The notes beneath the pieces were generated by a model. That model had not been told where the DNA came from, did not search any database, and was given only the letters and a program-made list of their open reading frames with translations. From positions 5,609,001 through 5,673,000 of the forward strand of contig NZ_CP042906.1 of NCBI RefSeq assembly GCF_008728855.1: a stretch of DNA of 64,000 nucleotides, read 5' to 3'. Both the position numbers and the translations under genes were made by a program. Every line of letters begins with the position of its first letter. Position 1 is the stretch's first letter. This stretch comes from Hypericibacter terrae (GTDB lineage: Bacteria > Pseudomonadota > Alphaproteobacteria > Dongiales > Dongiaceae). Below are positions 43,982 through 56,273 of this stretch, in pieces.

Positions 43982-46900
43982 ATGGAATGTCCGCGTTGCC
44001 GAACCGAGAATCCCGCCAGCCACCGCTTCTGCAGCGGCTGTGGCCAGAAGCTGGCGCGTGCCTGTCCCGACTGCCAGTTCGAGAACAGCCTCGCGGCCGG
44101 ATTCTGCGGCGGCTGCGGCCGCGCCCTGGGCGCCCCAACGCCGAAACCGGCCGAGCCCGTCAGCGAGGGCGAGCGCCGGCCGGTCACGGTGCTCTTCGCC
44201 GACCTCGTCGGATTCACCGAGCTTTCGAGCCGCCTCGACGCCGAGGATCTCAAGGCCCATGTCGACAGCTTCTATGCCCGCACCGACCGGGTGATCGCGG
44301 ATTACGGCGGCACCGTCGACAAGCATATCGGCGATGCGGTCATGGCGCTCTTCGGCGCGCCGGTCGCCCATGGCGACGACAGCGAACGGGCGGTTCGGGC
44401 CGCCCTCGAAATTCATGCCGGTCTGGCGGAGGTCGGGCCCTCCGGTCCCGTGCAAGCGGTTCATATCGGCATCGCCGCCGGCGAGGTCGTGGCGGGCGGA
44501 TTCGCCCGCGGTTACACAGTGCTGGGCGAGAGCGTGAACCTGGCGTCGCGGCTGGTGGGCCTGGCCGGCGCCGGCGACACCGTGATCTCGGACGCTCTGC
44601 GCCAGGCCTTGGGGAGCCGCCTGGTCGCGACGCCCTTGCCGGCGCAGGCGCTCAAAGGCATCGACGGTCCCGTGCGCGCCTGGCGCGTCACCGGTCTGGC
44701 ACCGCCGGGTCGCGACGCCACGCCTTTCGTCGGCCGGGTGCATGATCGTCATCTCCTGGCCGGCATGATCAGCGCGACCCGGGCCAGCGGGCGCGGGCGG
44801 ATGATGGTGCTGCGGGGCGAGGCCGGCATCGGCAAGAGCCGGCTCCTGGACGAGACGGTCGCGGAAGCGGCCCGCGCCGGTTTCGCCGTTCATCGCGCCT
44901 TCGTGCTCGATTTCGGTGCCGGCAAGGGACAGGACGCGATACCGGCGCTGGCCCTGAGCCTCCTGGGCCTCGGCGCCGAGGGCGACCGGCCCGCGCGCGT
45001 CGCCGCCCTGGAGGCGGCGCTGGTACGCGGTCTCGTCGAAGCGGACGAGCAGGCGCTGCTCGAGGAGATCCTGGATCTGCCCAGTTCGGGCGAGCGGTGG
45101 CTGATCTATGCCGCCATGGACAACGCCACGCGGCTCGCCCGCAAGCAGGGCCTGCTGGCGGCAATGGCCCGGCGGGCGGCGGCAGAGGGGCCGCTCCTGA
45201 TCGCGATCGAGGATCTTCATTGGGCGGAGCCCGCGATGCTGGGCTCGGTCGCGGCGCTGGCCGAAGCGACCGCCCATAACCCGATCCTGCTGCTGGCCAC
45301 CACGCGTCCCGAGGGCGATCCGCTCGACCAGGCCTGGCAAGCCCGGCTGATCGAGGCCGAGGTCAATCGGCTCGATCTGGCGCCGCTGCGGCCGGCGGAT
45401 TCGGCCGCCCTCGCCGCCTCGCTCATCTCGGCCGGCGATGCCCGCATCGCCGCCTGCATCACGCGGGCACAGGGTAACCCGTTGTTCCTGGAACAATTGC
45501 TGCGCCATACGGCGGCGGATTCGGCCGACAGCGTGCCCGTCTCGGTGCAGAGCGTCGTGCTGGGCCGGCTCGACCGGCTGCCGCCCGAAGAGAAGGCGCT
45601 GCTGCAGGCGGCCTCGGCCCTGGGGCAGCGTTTCGCGCCCGAGCTGCTGGCTCATCTTCTGGAACGGCGGCAGGTTGAGGTGACGGGACTGATCGAAGCC
45701 CATCTGCTGAAGCCCAATGCCGCCGGCCTGGTCTTCGCCCATGCGCTCATCCGCGACGGGGTTTATGGCTCCCTCCTGAAGGCAAGGCGGCGCGCGCTCC
45801 ATCGCAAGGCGGCCGACTGGTTTCATGGTCGGGATGCCGGGCTCGAGGCCGAGCATCTCGACCGGGCGGACGATCCTGGCGCTCCAGCGGCCTATCTCGT
45901 CGCGGCGCGCGAGGCCTTGGCGCAGTTCCAGTTGGGCCGTGCGGACACTCTCGCGCGCCGGGGCGGCACGCTGGGCGATGAGCCTGCGACCAAGGGCGCC
46001 CTGGCGGCGGTGCAGGGCGAGGCGGCGCAAGGCTTGGGCGAAACCCTAGCGGCGCTTCAGGCCTTCGGGATTGCTTCCGCTTCTCTGCCGCCGGGCCCCG
46101 AGCGCCTCGCCGCGATGCTGGGGCAGGCCAACGCGCTCTCGGTGCTGGACCGGCTGGAGGAGGCGCTGGCGCTGCTGGACCAGGCCCAGGCGGAAGCGCA
46201 GCGCCTGAAGCTTCCGGTCCTGCTCGCCCGCATCCATGGTTTGCGCGGCAACTTCGTCTTTCCGCGCGGCGAGGTGGCGCGCTGCCTCGCCGAACATAGC
46301 CGCGCCCTCGAGCTGGCCGTCGAAGCCGGCGCGCCCGAGGAAGAGGCGCGGGCGCATGGCGGCTTGGGCGACGCCTATTACATGAGCGGGGACATGGCGA
46401 GCTCGATCCGGCATTACGAGCGCTGTGTGCGCGTCGCGGCGGCGCAGGGCTATCGGCGGATCGAGGTCGCGAACCGCTCGATGTATTCCCTCGGAAGCAT
46501 GTTCGATCTGGATTTTCCCGGTGCGCTCCGGGAGGCCGACGCGGCCGTGAAGCTGGCGATCCAGGTCGGACATCGCCGGGCGGAGATGATCGCCGAACAT
46601 ATGCGCTACTGGAATTCAATCGAGATGGGCGAGCTGGAGGGGGCCAGGAAGGCGGCCTTGCGCGCCATCGCCATCAGCCGGCAACTGAATGCGCGGCGCT
46701 TCGAGGCGGAAGGCCTGATGTTCCTGGGCGAATCGCTGGCGACCGCCGGCGACCCCAAGGGCGTCGTGTGGCTTCGCGAGGCCAATGTCATCGCGCGCGA
46801 AACCCCGAGCTATATGTTGCCGAGCGGTCTTGGCCTGTTGGCGATGTTGACGCCGGATCCGGACGAGCGGGAGGCAGCGCTGCAGGAAGGCGAAGCGCTG

Positions 46901-47194
46901 CTGGCGGCCGGTACGATCTGGCATAACCGCGTCTTCTTCAATCGCTATGCGATCGAGGCCGCCTGGCGCTCCGGCAATGCGGCGCGGATGCTGCGTTATG
47001 CGGAGGCGCTGGGGCAGGTCACGAGGGAGCCGACGCGCTATCTCGATTTTCTGGTACGCCGCGCCCGAGCGCTGGCGGCCCATCTCGAGGGGAACGGCGA
47101 TCGTGGCGCCCTGGCGGCGCTGCGCGACGAAGCCGCTTCGAGGCACTGGCAGGCGGTGTTGCCCGAACTCGAGACGGCCCTCGCGCGGGCCTGA
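43982..47194 (+). CDS. Large signalling protein: zinc ribbon, class III cyclase, AAA ATPase, TPR
   Basis: A 1070-residue protein. Residues 1-50 have Cys pairs (MECPRCRTENPASHRFCSGC, then RACPDCQ and GFCGGCGR) forming zinc-ribbon motifs. Residues about 70-240 are a class III cyclase with metal Asp in LFADLVGFTEL and HIGDAVMALFG, substrate Lys in VDKHIGD, and Asn/Arg in ESVNLASRL, so it should be active. An AAA/LuxR-like ATPase follows (Walker A GEAGIGKSRLL, Walker B LLIAIEDLHWAEP), then about 400 residues of TPR-like helices. ATG 43982 is chosen because it starts the zinc ribbon. Input signal unknown. Confidence 0.9.
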   Translation: MECPRCRTENPASHRFCSGCGQKLARACPDCQFENSLAAGFCGGCGRALGAPTPKPAEPVSEGERRPVTVLFADLVGFTELSSRLDAEDLKAHVDSFYARTDRVIADYGGTVDKHIGDAVMALFGAPVAHGDDSERAVRAALEIHAGLAEVGPSGPVQAVHIGIAAGEVVAGGFARGYTVLGESVNLASRLVGLAGAGDTVISDALRQALGSRLVATPLPAQALKGIDGPVRAWRVTGLAPPGRDATPFVGRVHDRHLLAGMISATRASGRGRMMVLRGEAGIGKSRLLDETVAEAARAGFAVHRAFVLDFGAGKGQDAIPALALSLLGLGAEGDRPARVAALEAALVRGLVEADEQALLEEILDLPSSGERWLIYAAMDNATRLARKQGLLAAMARRAAAEGPLLIAIEDLHWAEPAMLGSVAALAEATAHNPILLLATTRPEGDPLDQAWQARLIEAEVNRLDLAPLRPADSAALAASLISAGDARIAACITRAQGNPLFLEQLLRHTAADSADSVPVSVQSVVLGRLDRLPPEEKALLQAASALGQRFAPELLAHLLERRQVEVTGLIEAHLLKPNAAGLVFAHALIRDGVYGSLLKARRRALHRKAADWFHGRDAGLEAEHLDRADDPGAPAAYLVAAREALAQFQLGRADTLARRGGTLGDEPATKGALAAVQGEAAQGLGETLAALQAFGIASASLPPGPERLAAMLGQANALSVLDRLEEALALLDQAQAEAQRLKLPVLLARIHGLRGNFVFPRGEVARCLAEHSRALELAVEAGAPEEEARAHGGLGDAYYMSGDMASSIRHYERCVRVAAAQGYRRIEVANRSMYSLGSMFDLDFPGALREADAAVKLAIQVGHRRAEMIAEHMRYWNSIEMGELEGARKAALRAIAISRQLNARRFEAEGLMFLGESLATAGDPKGVVWLREANVIARETPSYMLPSGLGLLAMLTPDPDEREAALQEGEALLAAGTIWHNRVFFNRYAIEAAWRSGNAARMLRYAEALGQVTREPTRYLDFLVRRARALAAHLEGNGDRGALAALRDEAASRHWQAVLPELETALARA

Positions 47195-47197
47195 GCG

Positions 47198-47800
47198 CTA
47201 GCGCGGTGCCAAGCGGCGGAAGAGCTCGGGGTAGTCGAGGACGAGCCCGTCGGCGTCGAGCGGCAGGTCGGCCTTGAAGCCCGAGGGATAGCCCTCATAG
47301 GTGACGACGTGACGGCCCTTGCCCTGCTCGCGGCAGGTATAGCGCTGCGTCACCGGCTTCACCGCGAGCGCCGGTGCGGCGATGTAGGCCACCTTGATCT
47401 CGGCCGATTTGCCGGGTGCCAGCTCGAGCCGGCGCACCGGGAAGACGTTGGTGAAGGGCGTCACCGAAATGTCGATATCGAAGCAGCCCTCGAGCTCCGG
47501 CAGGGGCTCGCCCTGGTCGCCCTGCCAGTTGCCGCGCCCGTCGCTTTTCAGGCTGCGCTCGGCGAGGCCGGCCATGGTCTGGGCTTCCAGTGCCACCTTG
47601 CGGATGCGCCAGTTGCTGCCCCACTTGATCTTGTATTGGAGCCGGAAAGGCTCGCCGTCCTCGACGCCCATTACCAGACCGTGGGCGACGTTCTCGACCG
47701 GATCGAGCCGCAGGCGCAACTGCTCCACGCCGGGACCCGGGATCGACGCCCAGAAGTAATTGCGCTCGGGCGGCAGCAGGCTTCCGCCGGGGAGGGTCAT
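47198..47800 (-). CDS. Putative glycolipid-binding domain protein
   Basis: A 200-residue protein of the putative glycolipid-binding family (PF06475-like), which I recognise from RNYFWASIPGPGVEQLRLRL and VTYEGYPSGFKADLPLDADG. Function is not established. ATG 47798-47800 overlaps the stop of the oxidoreductase gene (ATGA), so the two are coupled. It is convergent with the large cyclase gene, with only three bases between the two stops. Confidence 0.78.
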   Translation of the reverse strand: MTLPGGSLLPPERNYFWASIPGPGVEQLRLRLDPVENVAHGLVMGVEDGEPFRLQYKIKWGSNWRIRKVALEAQTMAGLAERSLKSDGRGNWQGDQGEPLPELEGCFDIDISVTPFTNVFPVRRLELAPGKSAEIKVAYIAAPALAVKPVTQRYTCREQGKGRHVVTYEGYPSGFKADLPLDADGLVLDYPELFRRLAPR

Positions 47801-48777
47801 GGCAGCAGCACCGTCGAGCCGGTGGTCTTGCGGGCTTCGAGGTCGCGATGCGACTGCGCCGCGTCTTTCAGCGGATAGGTCTGGTTGACGCGGATCTTGA
47901 CCGCGCCCGACAGCACCACCTCGAACAGCGCCTTGGCGCTCTCGACCAGCTCCTCGCGGGTCGCCGTGTAGTTGCCGAGGGTGGGGCGGGTCAGGAACAG
48001 GGAGCCCTTCTGCAGCAGGGTGAGCGGCTCGACCGCCGGCGAGGGGCCCGAGGCATTGCCGAAGGTGACCATCATGCCGCGCGGGCTGAGGCAATCGAGC
48101 GACGCCAGGAAGACATCCTTGCCGACGCCGTCATAGACGACCGGCACGCCCTTGCCGCCGGTGATCTCCTTCACCCGCGCGACGAAATTCTCGCGGCGAT
48201 AATTGATGACATGGTGATAGCCATGCGCGCGCGCGAGCTTGGCCTTCTCATCCGAGCCGACGGTGCCGATGACCGTGACGCCCAGATGCGCGAGCCACTG
48301 GCCGGCGATGAGACCCGCGCCGCCCGCGGCGGCATGGAACAGGACCGTCTGGCCCTTCTTCACCGGATAGGTGCGGCGGATCAGATACTCGACCGTCATG
48401 CCGCGCAGCAGCATCGCCGCCGCGGTCGGATCGTCGATGCCGTCGGGCAGCTTCACCACCTTCGCTGCCGGATAGACGCGGCGCTGCGCATAGGCGCCGA
48501 TCGGGCCGGAATTATAGCCGACCCGGTCGCCGACCTTGAACTCGGTGACGCCGCTGCCGACCCCTTCGACCACGGCCGCAGCTTCGAGGCCGAGGCCCGA
48601 CGGCAAGGGGATCGGATAGAGGCCGCTGCGGTGATAGGTGTCGATGAAGTTCAATCCGCAGGCGGTCTGGCGCAGCAGCAGCTCGCCGGGGCCGGGAGCG
48701 GAAACGTCGATCTCCTGCCATTGCATCTTGTCGGGGCCGCCGAATTCGGCGATGCGGATCGCGTGGGTCTTGGCCAT
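47797..48777 (-). CDS. NADPH:quinone oxidoreductase (zinc-less alcohol dehydrogenase family)
   Basis: A 326-residue QOR-like medium-chain dehydrogenase. The N-terminal QTACGLNFIDTYHRSGLYPI, the glycine-rich HAAAGGAGLIAGQWLAHLG and the VGSDEKAKLARAHG NADP-binding region are typical. No structural zinc Cys cluster. ATG 48775-48777 has AAGGA about eight bases upstream. It lies 41 bases after ogt. Confidence 0.92.
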   Translation of the reverse strand: MAKTHAIRIAEFGGPDKMQWQEIDVSAPGPGELLLRQTACGLNFIDTYHRSGLYPIPLPSGLGLEAAAVVEGVGSGVTEFKVGDRVGYNSGPIGAYAQRRVYPAAKVVKLPDGIDDPTAAAMLLRGMTVEYLIRRTYPVKKGQTVLFHAAAGGAGLIAGQWLAHLGVTVIGTVGSDEKAKLARAHGYHHVINYRRENFVARVKEITGGKGVPVVYDGVGKDVFLASLDCLSPRGMMVTFGNASGPSPAVEPLTLLQKGSLFLTRPTLGNYTATREELVESAKALFEVVLSGAVKIRVNQTYPLKDAAQSHRDLEARKTTGSTVLLP

Positions 48778-48818
48778 GGTCGAATCCTTCGGGAGTGAGT
48801 CGTGAGAGAGGCTGGATT

Positions 48819-49315
48819 TCAAAGGAGGCGCAGAGGGCGGGCGCCCTCCAGTTCGAGCAGGAACGATTTCGATTCCGTGCCGCCGACGGCGGAGAAGCCG
48901 ACCAGGGCGCCGTTTTCCGCGAGCACGCGGTGGCAGGGAATGATGATCGGAATCGGATTGGCGCCGCAAGCCTGGCCGACCGCGCGCGCGACGCTGTCGA
49001 CCCGGCGCGCCAGGGCCGCATAGCTCCAGGTCTCGCCATAGGGAATCCGGCTCATGGCGTCCCAGACCTTCTGCTGGAAAGCGGTGCCGCGCGGTGCCAA
49101 TGGCAGATCGAAGGCGGGGCGATGGCCACGGAAATATTCGTCGAGCTGCGCCTCGGCCTGCTCGAGCAGGGCCGAGGATTCGGCGCCGGGGTCGATGCGG
49201 GAATGTTCCTCGCCGCCCCAGCTCAAGCGCGTGAGGCGGCCTTCCTCCTCGGTCAGTTGGATCGGGCCCAGCGGCGAGGCCATGACGCGCTGGCGCGACA
49301 GGAGGGCGGTTGCCG

Positions 49316-49319
<4 letters not shown>
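48819..49319 (-). CDS. ogt: Methylated-DNA--[protein]-cysteine S-methyltransferase
   Basis: A 166-residue suicide DNA-repair protein that removes O6-alkyl groups from guanine. The active-site Cys is in IPIIIPCHRVLAENG, preceded by the helix-turn-helix AALARRVDSVARAVGQACGA. Its start overlaps the stop of the YyaL-type gene by four bases. Confidence 0.94.
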
Positions 49320-51418
<2,099 letters not shown>

Positions 51419-51596
51419 AAGGGTGGCGAAACCTTTCGGCCGGCAGGATTTGCGGGCGTTGATCTTCGAGGGGTGATTTCGCCGATCGGGCCGTGGCGCC
51501 CCAAGGCGGATCGCGGATGCTATGCTTATATAGTCGGGTTGGCATCGCGGCGGCTCAAGCCCAATCTGGGCGACAGTCGGGTTTGTCGGAGGGCAT

Positions 51597-51839
51597 ATGA
51601 AAATCACAATCGATATTGACTGTTCGCCCGGCGAAGCCCGGGCTTTCCTGGGCTTGCCGGATGTGGCGCCGCTTCAGGATGCCGTGATGAAGGAAGCCGA
51701 GCAGCGGATGATGGCGGCCCTGAAAAGCATGGACGCCGAGGCCATGTTCAAGGCCTGGCTCCCGGGTGGGTTGGGCGGATTGGAAAAAATGCAGCGGGCC
51801 TTCTGGGAAGGCCTGGCGGGAAAGAAGACCGGAGAATGA
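51597..51839 (+). CDS. DUF6489-like small protein
   Basis: An 80-residue acidic protein beginning MKITIDIDCSPGEARAFLGL, with a repeated helical part (AEQRMMAALKSMDAEAMFKAW) and an amphipathic end. It matches, from memory, the DUF6489 family of alphaproteobacteria; no function is known. It overlaps the next gene by four bases (ATGA). An AT-rich TATGCTTATATAG at about 51519-51531 upstream may hold the promoter. Confidence 0.72.
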   Translation: MKITIDIDCSPGEARAFLGLPDVAPLQDAVMKEAEQRMMAALKSMDAEAMFKAWLPGGLGGLEKMQRAFWEGLAGKKTGE

Positions 51840-52237
51840 CGAAGATCGACCAGGAATCGCAAAGGGCCGGGGAGGAGCAGATCTCGGGCGACCCGGCCCT
51901 TTTCTATCGCGCCCATGTGTTTTGCTGCACCAATGAACGGCCGGCCGGCCACCCCCGCGGTTGCTGCAAGGAAAAGGGATCGGAAAAGCTGCGCGACTAT
52001 ATGAAGGCGCGGGCCAAGGAGTTGGGAATCGCCGGGGTGCGCATCAACAGCGCCGGCTGCCTCGACCGCTGCGAGCTGGGGCCGACCATGGTGATCTACC
52101 CCGAAGGGGTGTGGTATCGCGCCCGCACGCGGGAGGAGATCGACGAGGTGCTGCAAAAGCATCTGGTCGAGGGGGGACGAGTTCCGCATCTGATGCTGAA
52201 GCCGGGGGACGACCCGCCGATTGCCAAGAAGAAGTGA
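51836..52237 (+). CDS. Thioredoxin-like [2Fe-2S] ferredoxin domain protein
   Basis: A 133-residue protein of the (2Fe-2S) thioredoxin-like family. Cysteines in HVFCCTNERPAGHPRGCC and in SAGCLDRCELGPTMVIYPEG fit the cluster-binding pattern. Such proteins are usually single-domain electron carriers. It is coupled to the DUF6489-like gene and precedes mnmE by 48 bases. Confidence 0.87.
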   Translation: MTKIDQESQRAGEEQISGDPALFYRAHVFCCTNERPAGHPRGCCKEKGSEKLRDYMKARAKELGIAGVRINSAGCLDRCELGPTMVIYPEGVWYRARTREEIDEVLQKHLVEGGRVPHLMLKPGDDPPIAKKK

Positions 52238-52285
52238 CGGCGGCGGAAGGCCAGCGTGGTTCCTTGAGGTAACCGCCGGGAGCCG

Positions 52286-53620
52286 ATGACCGAGGATTCC
52301 ACCATCTACGCGCCGGCCACGGCGCCGGGCCGCTCGGGCTTGGCCGTCATCCGGCTGTCCGGCCCTGCGGCGGGGGACAGCCTGCGCCGCCTGACCGGGG
52401 AGCCATTGTCCGAAGCGCGTAGAATTGTGCGGCGCAGCATAAACCATCCGATCACCGGCGAGACGCTTGACCAGGGGATGGTCGCCTGGTTTCCGGCGCC
52501 GCGCAGCTTTACCGGCGAGGAGGGGGCCGAGCTTTATCTCCATGGCGGGCGGGCTGTGGTAGCGGCGGTTCTGGCGGCTCTGGCGCAGCTTCCGAATTTG
52601 AAGTTGGCTGAACCCGGCGAGTTTACGCGCCGGGCCTTCCTCAATGGCCGGTTGGACCTGACCGAGGTCGAAGGGTTCGCCGATCTGGTCGCCGCCGAGA
52701 CCGAGGCCCAGCGTCGCCAGGCGGTCCGGCAATTGGATGGGGTTCTGGGAGAGCTCTATGGCGGCTGGAGCGAGAGCCTGACCACGGCCCTGGCCCGGCT
52801 CGAAGCCGCGATCGACTTCCCCGATGAGGATCTGCCGGCAAATTTGATTGTTTCGGTAACGGAACAAGTCGCGCCGGTGGCCAAGGCCATCGCCGAGCAC
52901 CTCGCCGATGGCCATCGCGGCGAGCGGCTGCGGGAGGGGTTGTCGGTCGTCATCATGGGCCCGCCCAATGCTGGGAAATCGAGCCTATTCAATGCATTGG
53001 CGAGGCGCGAGGCGGCGATCGTATCGCCCCAGGAAGGCACCACGCGCGATGTGCTGGAGGTGGCGCTCGACCTTGGTGGCTACCCGGTTCTGCTGGCCGA
53101 CACCGCCGGATTGCGCCGCACCCGGAATGAAATCGAGGCCGAGGGCGTCCGGCGCGCCGAACGCCGCGCCGAGGATGCCGATCTGCGGATTTTCGTTCTG
53201 GATGCGGAACGAGTGGCCGATCAATTGCCGAACCTATTGAATCTCAAGCAGGATCGAGATCTGGTCCTGGCTAACAAGACGGATCTCCTGGCGGGTCGGC
53301 CCCTTCCGGAGGTCGGCCTCCCTTTGCTTCCGATTTCCGTTCGTTCCGGAGCCGGATTGAATGAGTTGGTGGCCCGGATCAGCCAGATCGCGGCCGAGAG
53401 CATGGATTCGGTCGGTTCGCCAGCCCTGACGCGAGCCCGACACCGCTCGGCCCTGGAAGAGGCGCTGGTGGCGCTGACCCGCAGCCGGGTCGCGCACGAT
53501 CCGGAATTGGTGGCCGAGGATCTGCGCCTCGCCGTACGGGCCCTCGGCCGCATTACCGGCCGGGTGGATGTCGAGGATCTCCTCGACCGGATTTTCTCCG
53601 AATTCTGCATCGGGAAATGA
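52286..53620 (+). CDS. mnmE: tRNA uridine-5-carboxymethylaminomethyl(34) synthesis GTPase MnmE
   Basis: A 444-residue dimerising GTPase that with MnmG modifies U34 of tRNAs. The N-terminal domain binds formyl-tetrahydrofolate; the G domain has G1 [10 protein letters not shown]2 EGTTRD, G3 DTAG and G4 NKTD. The C-terminal ...FCIGK carries the catalytic Cys. mnmG follows after a 110-base gap that holds a parS site. Confidence 0.97.
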   Translation: MTEDSTIYAPATAPGRSGLAVIRLSGPAAGDSLRRLTGEPLSEARRIVRRSINHPITGETLDQGMVAWFPAPRSFTGEEGAELYLHGGRAVVAAVLAALAQLPNLKLAEPGEFTRRAFLNGRLDLTEVEGFADLVAAETEAQRRQAVRQLDGVLGELYGGWSESLTTALARLEAAIDFPDEDLPANLIVSVTEQVAPVAKAIAEHLADGHRGERLREGLSVVIMGPPNAGKSSLFNALARREAAIVSPQEGTTRDVLEVALDLGGYPVLLADTAGLRRTRNEIEAEGVRRAERRAEDADLRIFVLDAERVADQLPNLLNLKQDRDLVLANKTDLLAGRPLPEVGLPLLPISVRSGAGLNELVARISQIAAESMDSVGSPALTRARHRSALEEALVALTRSRVAHDPELVAEDLRLAVRALGRITGRVDVEDLLDRIFSEFCIGK

Positions 53621-53638
53621 TCCCTGCGGCGGCCCCGA

Positions 53639-53654
53639 TGTTTCACGTGAAACA
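53639..53654. other. parS site 1 (ParB binding site)
   Basis: TGTTTCACGTGAAACA is a perfect 16-base palindrome identical to the consensus parS. It lies in the gap between mnmE and mnmG. With parS site 2 and parA-parB downstream it makes a complete segregation locus. Confidence 0.93.
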
Positions 53655-53730
53655 TGGGCTGCGACCGACGATCCCAGGGGCCCCGAGAGCTTTTGACTCG
53701 GATCGGGGTCGAGGATTAAAGTCCCGCGCC

Positions 53731-55623
53731 ATGCGAGATTTCTACGATGTCGTTGTCGTCGGTGGAGGCCACGCCGGCTGCGAAGCCGCGGCTGCATCTG
53801 CGCGCATGGGCGCGGCAACGCTCCTTCTGACCCATCGACGGGACACCATCGGCGAGATGTCCTGCAACCCCGCCATCGGCGGCTTGGCCAAAGGTCACCT
53901 GGTCCGGGAAATCGACGCGCTCGACGGCCTCATGGCCCGGGCGATCGATCGCGGCGGCATCCAGTTCCGCGTCCTCAACCGGAGCAAAGGCCCGGCGGTT
54001 CAGGGGCCGCGGGCCCAGGCCGACCGGAAACTCTACAAGGCGGCGATTCAGGACCTGCTGGCCAACCAGCCCGACCTTGAGATTCTCGAAGAGGCGGCGG
54101 AAGGGATCGAGCTCGACCCGGCTGGCCATCTGGCGGCACTGATCACCAGGAGCGGCCGGCGGATCGGCGTTGCTGCCGTCGTCCTCACCACAGGGACCTT
54201 CCTGCGGGGCCTGATTCATATCGGCACGGAGACGCGGGCCGCAGGCCGGGTGGGCGAGGCGCCGGCAGTCGGATTGGCGGAAGCCCTGGAACGGGCCGGC
54301 TTCGCGATGGGGCGGCTCAAAACTGGGACCCCGCCGCGCCTCGACGGCGACACCATCGACTGGAGCGGCCTGGAGCGCCAGCCGGGCGACCGGCCGCCGC
54401 AGCCCATGTCCTTCCTGACGGGCCGGATCGAGACGCTGCAGATCGACTGCCATATCACGGCGACGAGCGCCGCCGGCCATGACGTGATCCGCCGGAATCT
54501 GCATCGCTCGGCGATGTATTCGGGCCGGATCAAAAGCACCGGCCCCCGTTATTGCCCCTCTATCGAGGACAAGATCGTCCGCTTCGCCGATCGCGAGCGC
54601 CACCAGATCTTCCTTGAGCCGGAAGGGCTCGACGATTCCACCGTTTACCCCAATGGGATATCGACCTCCTTGCCGGCGGAGGTGCAGGCGGAGTTCCTGG
54701 TAACGATTCCGGGGCTGGAGCAGGCTCGGATCCTCCGGCCCGGTTATGCCATCGAGTATGACTTCATCGATCCGCGTGAGCTGAACGCGACGCTGGAGAC
54801 GCGGCGGGTGCCGGGTCTCTTTCTCGCCGGCCAGATCAACGGCACGACCGGCTATGAAGAGGCGGCCGCGCAAGGGTTGATGGCCGGCATCAATGCCGCC
54901 CTCAAAGCCGGTGGGGGTGGCGCCTTCATCCTCGACCGGGCCGACGCCTATATCGGTGTCCTGATCGACGACCTGGTCACGAAAGGCACCGGCGAGCCCT
55001 ATCGCATGTTCACCTCGCGGGCCGAGTATCGGCTGATGCTGCGGGCCGATAATGCGGATCTCCGTCTGACCGAGAAGGGGATTGCGATCGGCGCCGTCGC
55101 CAGTGACCGAGCCCAGCGCTTTGCGGCCAAGAAGACAGCGCTCGATGAGGCGAGGGGCCGGATGGCCGCTCTCAAGGAGACCCCGAACCGCCTGAAGCAT
55201 CAGGGCTTCGCGATCAATCAGGATGGCGTCTGGCGGACCGCGTCGGAAATGCTGGGCTATCCGGGGGTCACTCTGGCGACCCTCGCCAAGGTCTGGCCGG
55301 AGCTCGCCGCCATTCCGGCCGAGATTGCCGAGCAGCTGGAGATCGAAAGCCGCTATGCGGGCTATCTCGAACGGCAGGAGGCCGACATCCGCGCCTTCCG
55401 TCGCGAGGAATCGCTCCAGCTTCCGGCCGATCTCGATTTCGCCGCGGTCGGGAGTCTCTCGACCGAGATCCGGGACAAGCTGACGCGCGTCCGGCCGGCG
55501 ACCCTTGGCCAGGCGGGACGGATCTCCGGCGTGACCCCGGCGGCGCTCACGGCGTTGCTGCGCCATCTCCGCTCCGGCGCTCCTCGTCGCCCGATCGAAA
55601 ATCCGGCCGTCGGCGAGGCCTGA
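53731..55623 (+). CDS. mnmG: tRNA uridine-5-carboxymethylaminomethyl(34) synthesis enzyme MnmG
   Basis: A 630-residue FAD enzyme, partner of MnmE. It begins [20 protein letters not shown] with the dinucleotide-binding loop, then [20 protein letters not shown] and [12 protein letters not shown] 53731 is taken; the frame extends to 53617 but that part runs through parS and is not conserved. rsmG follows closely. Confidence 0.96.
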   Translation: MRDFYDVVVVGGGHAGCEAAAASARMGAATLLLTHRRDTIGEMSCNPAIGGLAKGHLVREIDALDGLMARAIDRGGIQFRVLNRSKGPAVQGPRAQADRKLYKAAIQDLLANQPDLEILEEAAEGIELDPAGHLAALITRSGRRIGVAAVVLTTGTFLRGLIHIGTETRAAGRVGEAPAVGLAEALERAGFAMGRLKTGTPPRLDGDTIDWSGLERQPGDRPPQPMSFLTGRIETLQIDCHITATSAAGHDVIRRNLHRSAMYSGRIKSTGPRYCPSIEDKIVRFADRERHQIFLEPEGLDDSTVYPNGISTSLPAEVQAEFLVTIPGLEQARILRPGYAIEYDFIDPRELNATLETRRVPGLFLAGQINGTTGYEEAAAQGLMAGINAALKAGGGGAFILDRADAYIGVLIDDLVTKGTGEPYRMFTSRAEYRLMLRADNADLRLTEKGIAIGAVASDRAQRFAAKKTALDEARGRMAALKETPNRLKHQGFAINQDGVWRTASEMLGYPGVTLATLAKVWPELAAIPAEIAEQLEIESRYAGYLERQEADIRAFRREESLQLPADLDFAAVGSLSTEIRDKLTRVRPATLGQAGRISGVTPAALTALLRHLRSGAPRRPIENPAVGEA

Positions 55624-55634
55624 TCCTCGTCGCC

Positions 55635-56273
55635 ATGACCGCACCTCTCACCCCCGAACGTTTCGCCGCCGAAACCGGTGTTTCACGTGAAACGCTCGCG
55701 AAGCTCGAGACGCTCTCCGAGCTCCTGGTCAAATGGCAGCGGGCCATCAATCTGGTCGCCGCCAATTCGCTCTCGGATCTTTGGCGCCGCCATATTTTGG
55801 ACTCCGCGCAGCTCTACCCTTTGCTGCCGCCCCACTGCCGCACCGTGATCGATATCGGCAGCGGGGCCGGGTTCCCCGGCCTGGTGCTGGCGGCCATGGG
55901 CGTGCCGGATGTTCATTCGGTCGAGTCGGACCAGAGAAAATGCGCCTTTCAACGGGAGGCGGCCCGAGTCGCGGGGCTCTCCGTCACGATTCACGCCCAG
56001 CGCGTCGAATCACTGCCAAAAATGCAAGCAGACGCAATTATTAGTAGGGCCTGTGCCGACCTCCCCCAATTACTTGAATATGCCTACCCTTTTGTGTCAC
56101 CCTCCAGCTGGTGCCTGTTCCTCAAGGGCCAGCAGGTCGAGCGCGAATTGACCGAGGCTGGCAAAGGCTGGAAGATGCAGACGGAGCGCTTTCCAAGCCG
56201 CACCGACCCCTCTGGAACCGTCCTGCGATTGAGCCATGTCGAACCTCTCCGACCTCACCGCGACGAACGATAA
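55635..56273 (+). CDS. rsmG: 16S rRNA (guanine(527)-N(7))-methyltransferase
   Basis: A 212-residue RsmG/GidB. The SAM-binding loop is VIDIGSGAGFPGLVLA. Residues near position 16 (GVSRETL) are encoded by the second parS, a constraint known in this gene. The 3' end overlaps parA by 38 bases. Confidence 0.95.
   Translation: MTAPLTPERFAAETGVSRETLAKLETLSELLVKWQRAINLVAANSLSDLWRRHILDSAQLYPLLPPHCRTVIDIGSGAGFPGLVLAAMGVPDVHSVESDQRKCAFQREAARVAGLSVTIHAQRVESLPKMQADAIISRACADLPQLLEYAYPFVSPSSWCLFLKGQQVERELTEAGKGWKMQTERFPSRTDPSGTVLRLSHVEPLRPHRDER
55679..55694. other. parS site 2, inside the rsmG coding region
   Basis: TGTTTCACGTGAAACG differs from the perfect consensus at only the last base. It encodes the VSRET stretch of RsmG. 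It lies about 2 kb from site 1 and 0.5 kb from parA. Confidence 0.9.

Noticed and set aside
43895-46030. A 711-codon open frame on the minus strand, antisense to the large cyclase gene
   Set aside because: High-GC DNA yields long antisense frames. Its product is Arg/Gln/His-rich without domains, whereas the plus-strand frame has complete cyclase and ATPase motifs.
53716-55644. A 642-codon minus-strand frame opposite mnmG
   Set aside because: Antisense to an unmistakable MnmG; no domains in the product.
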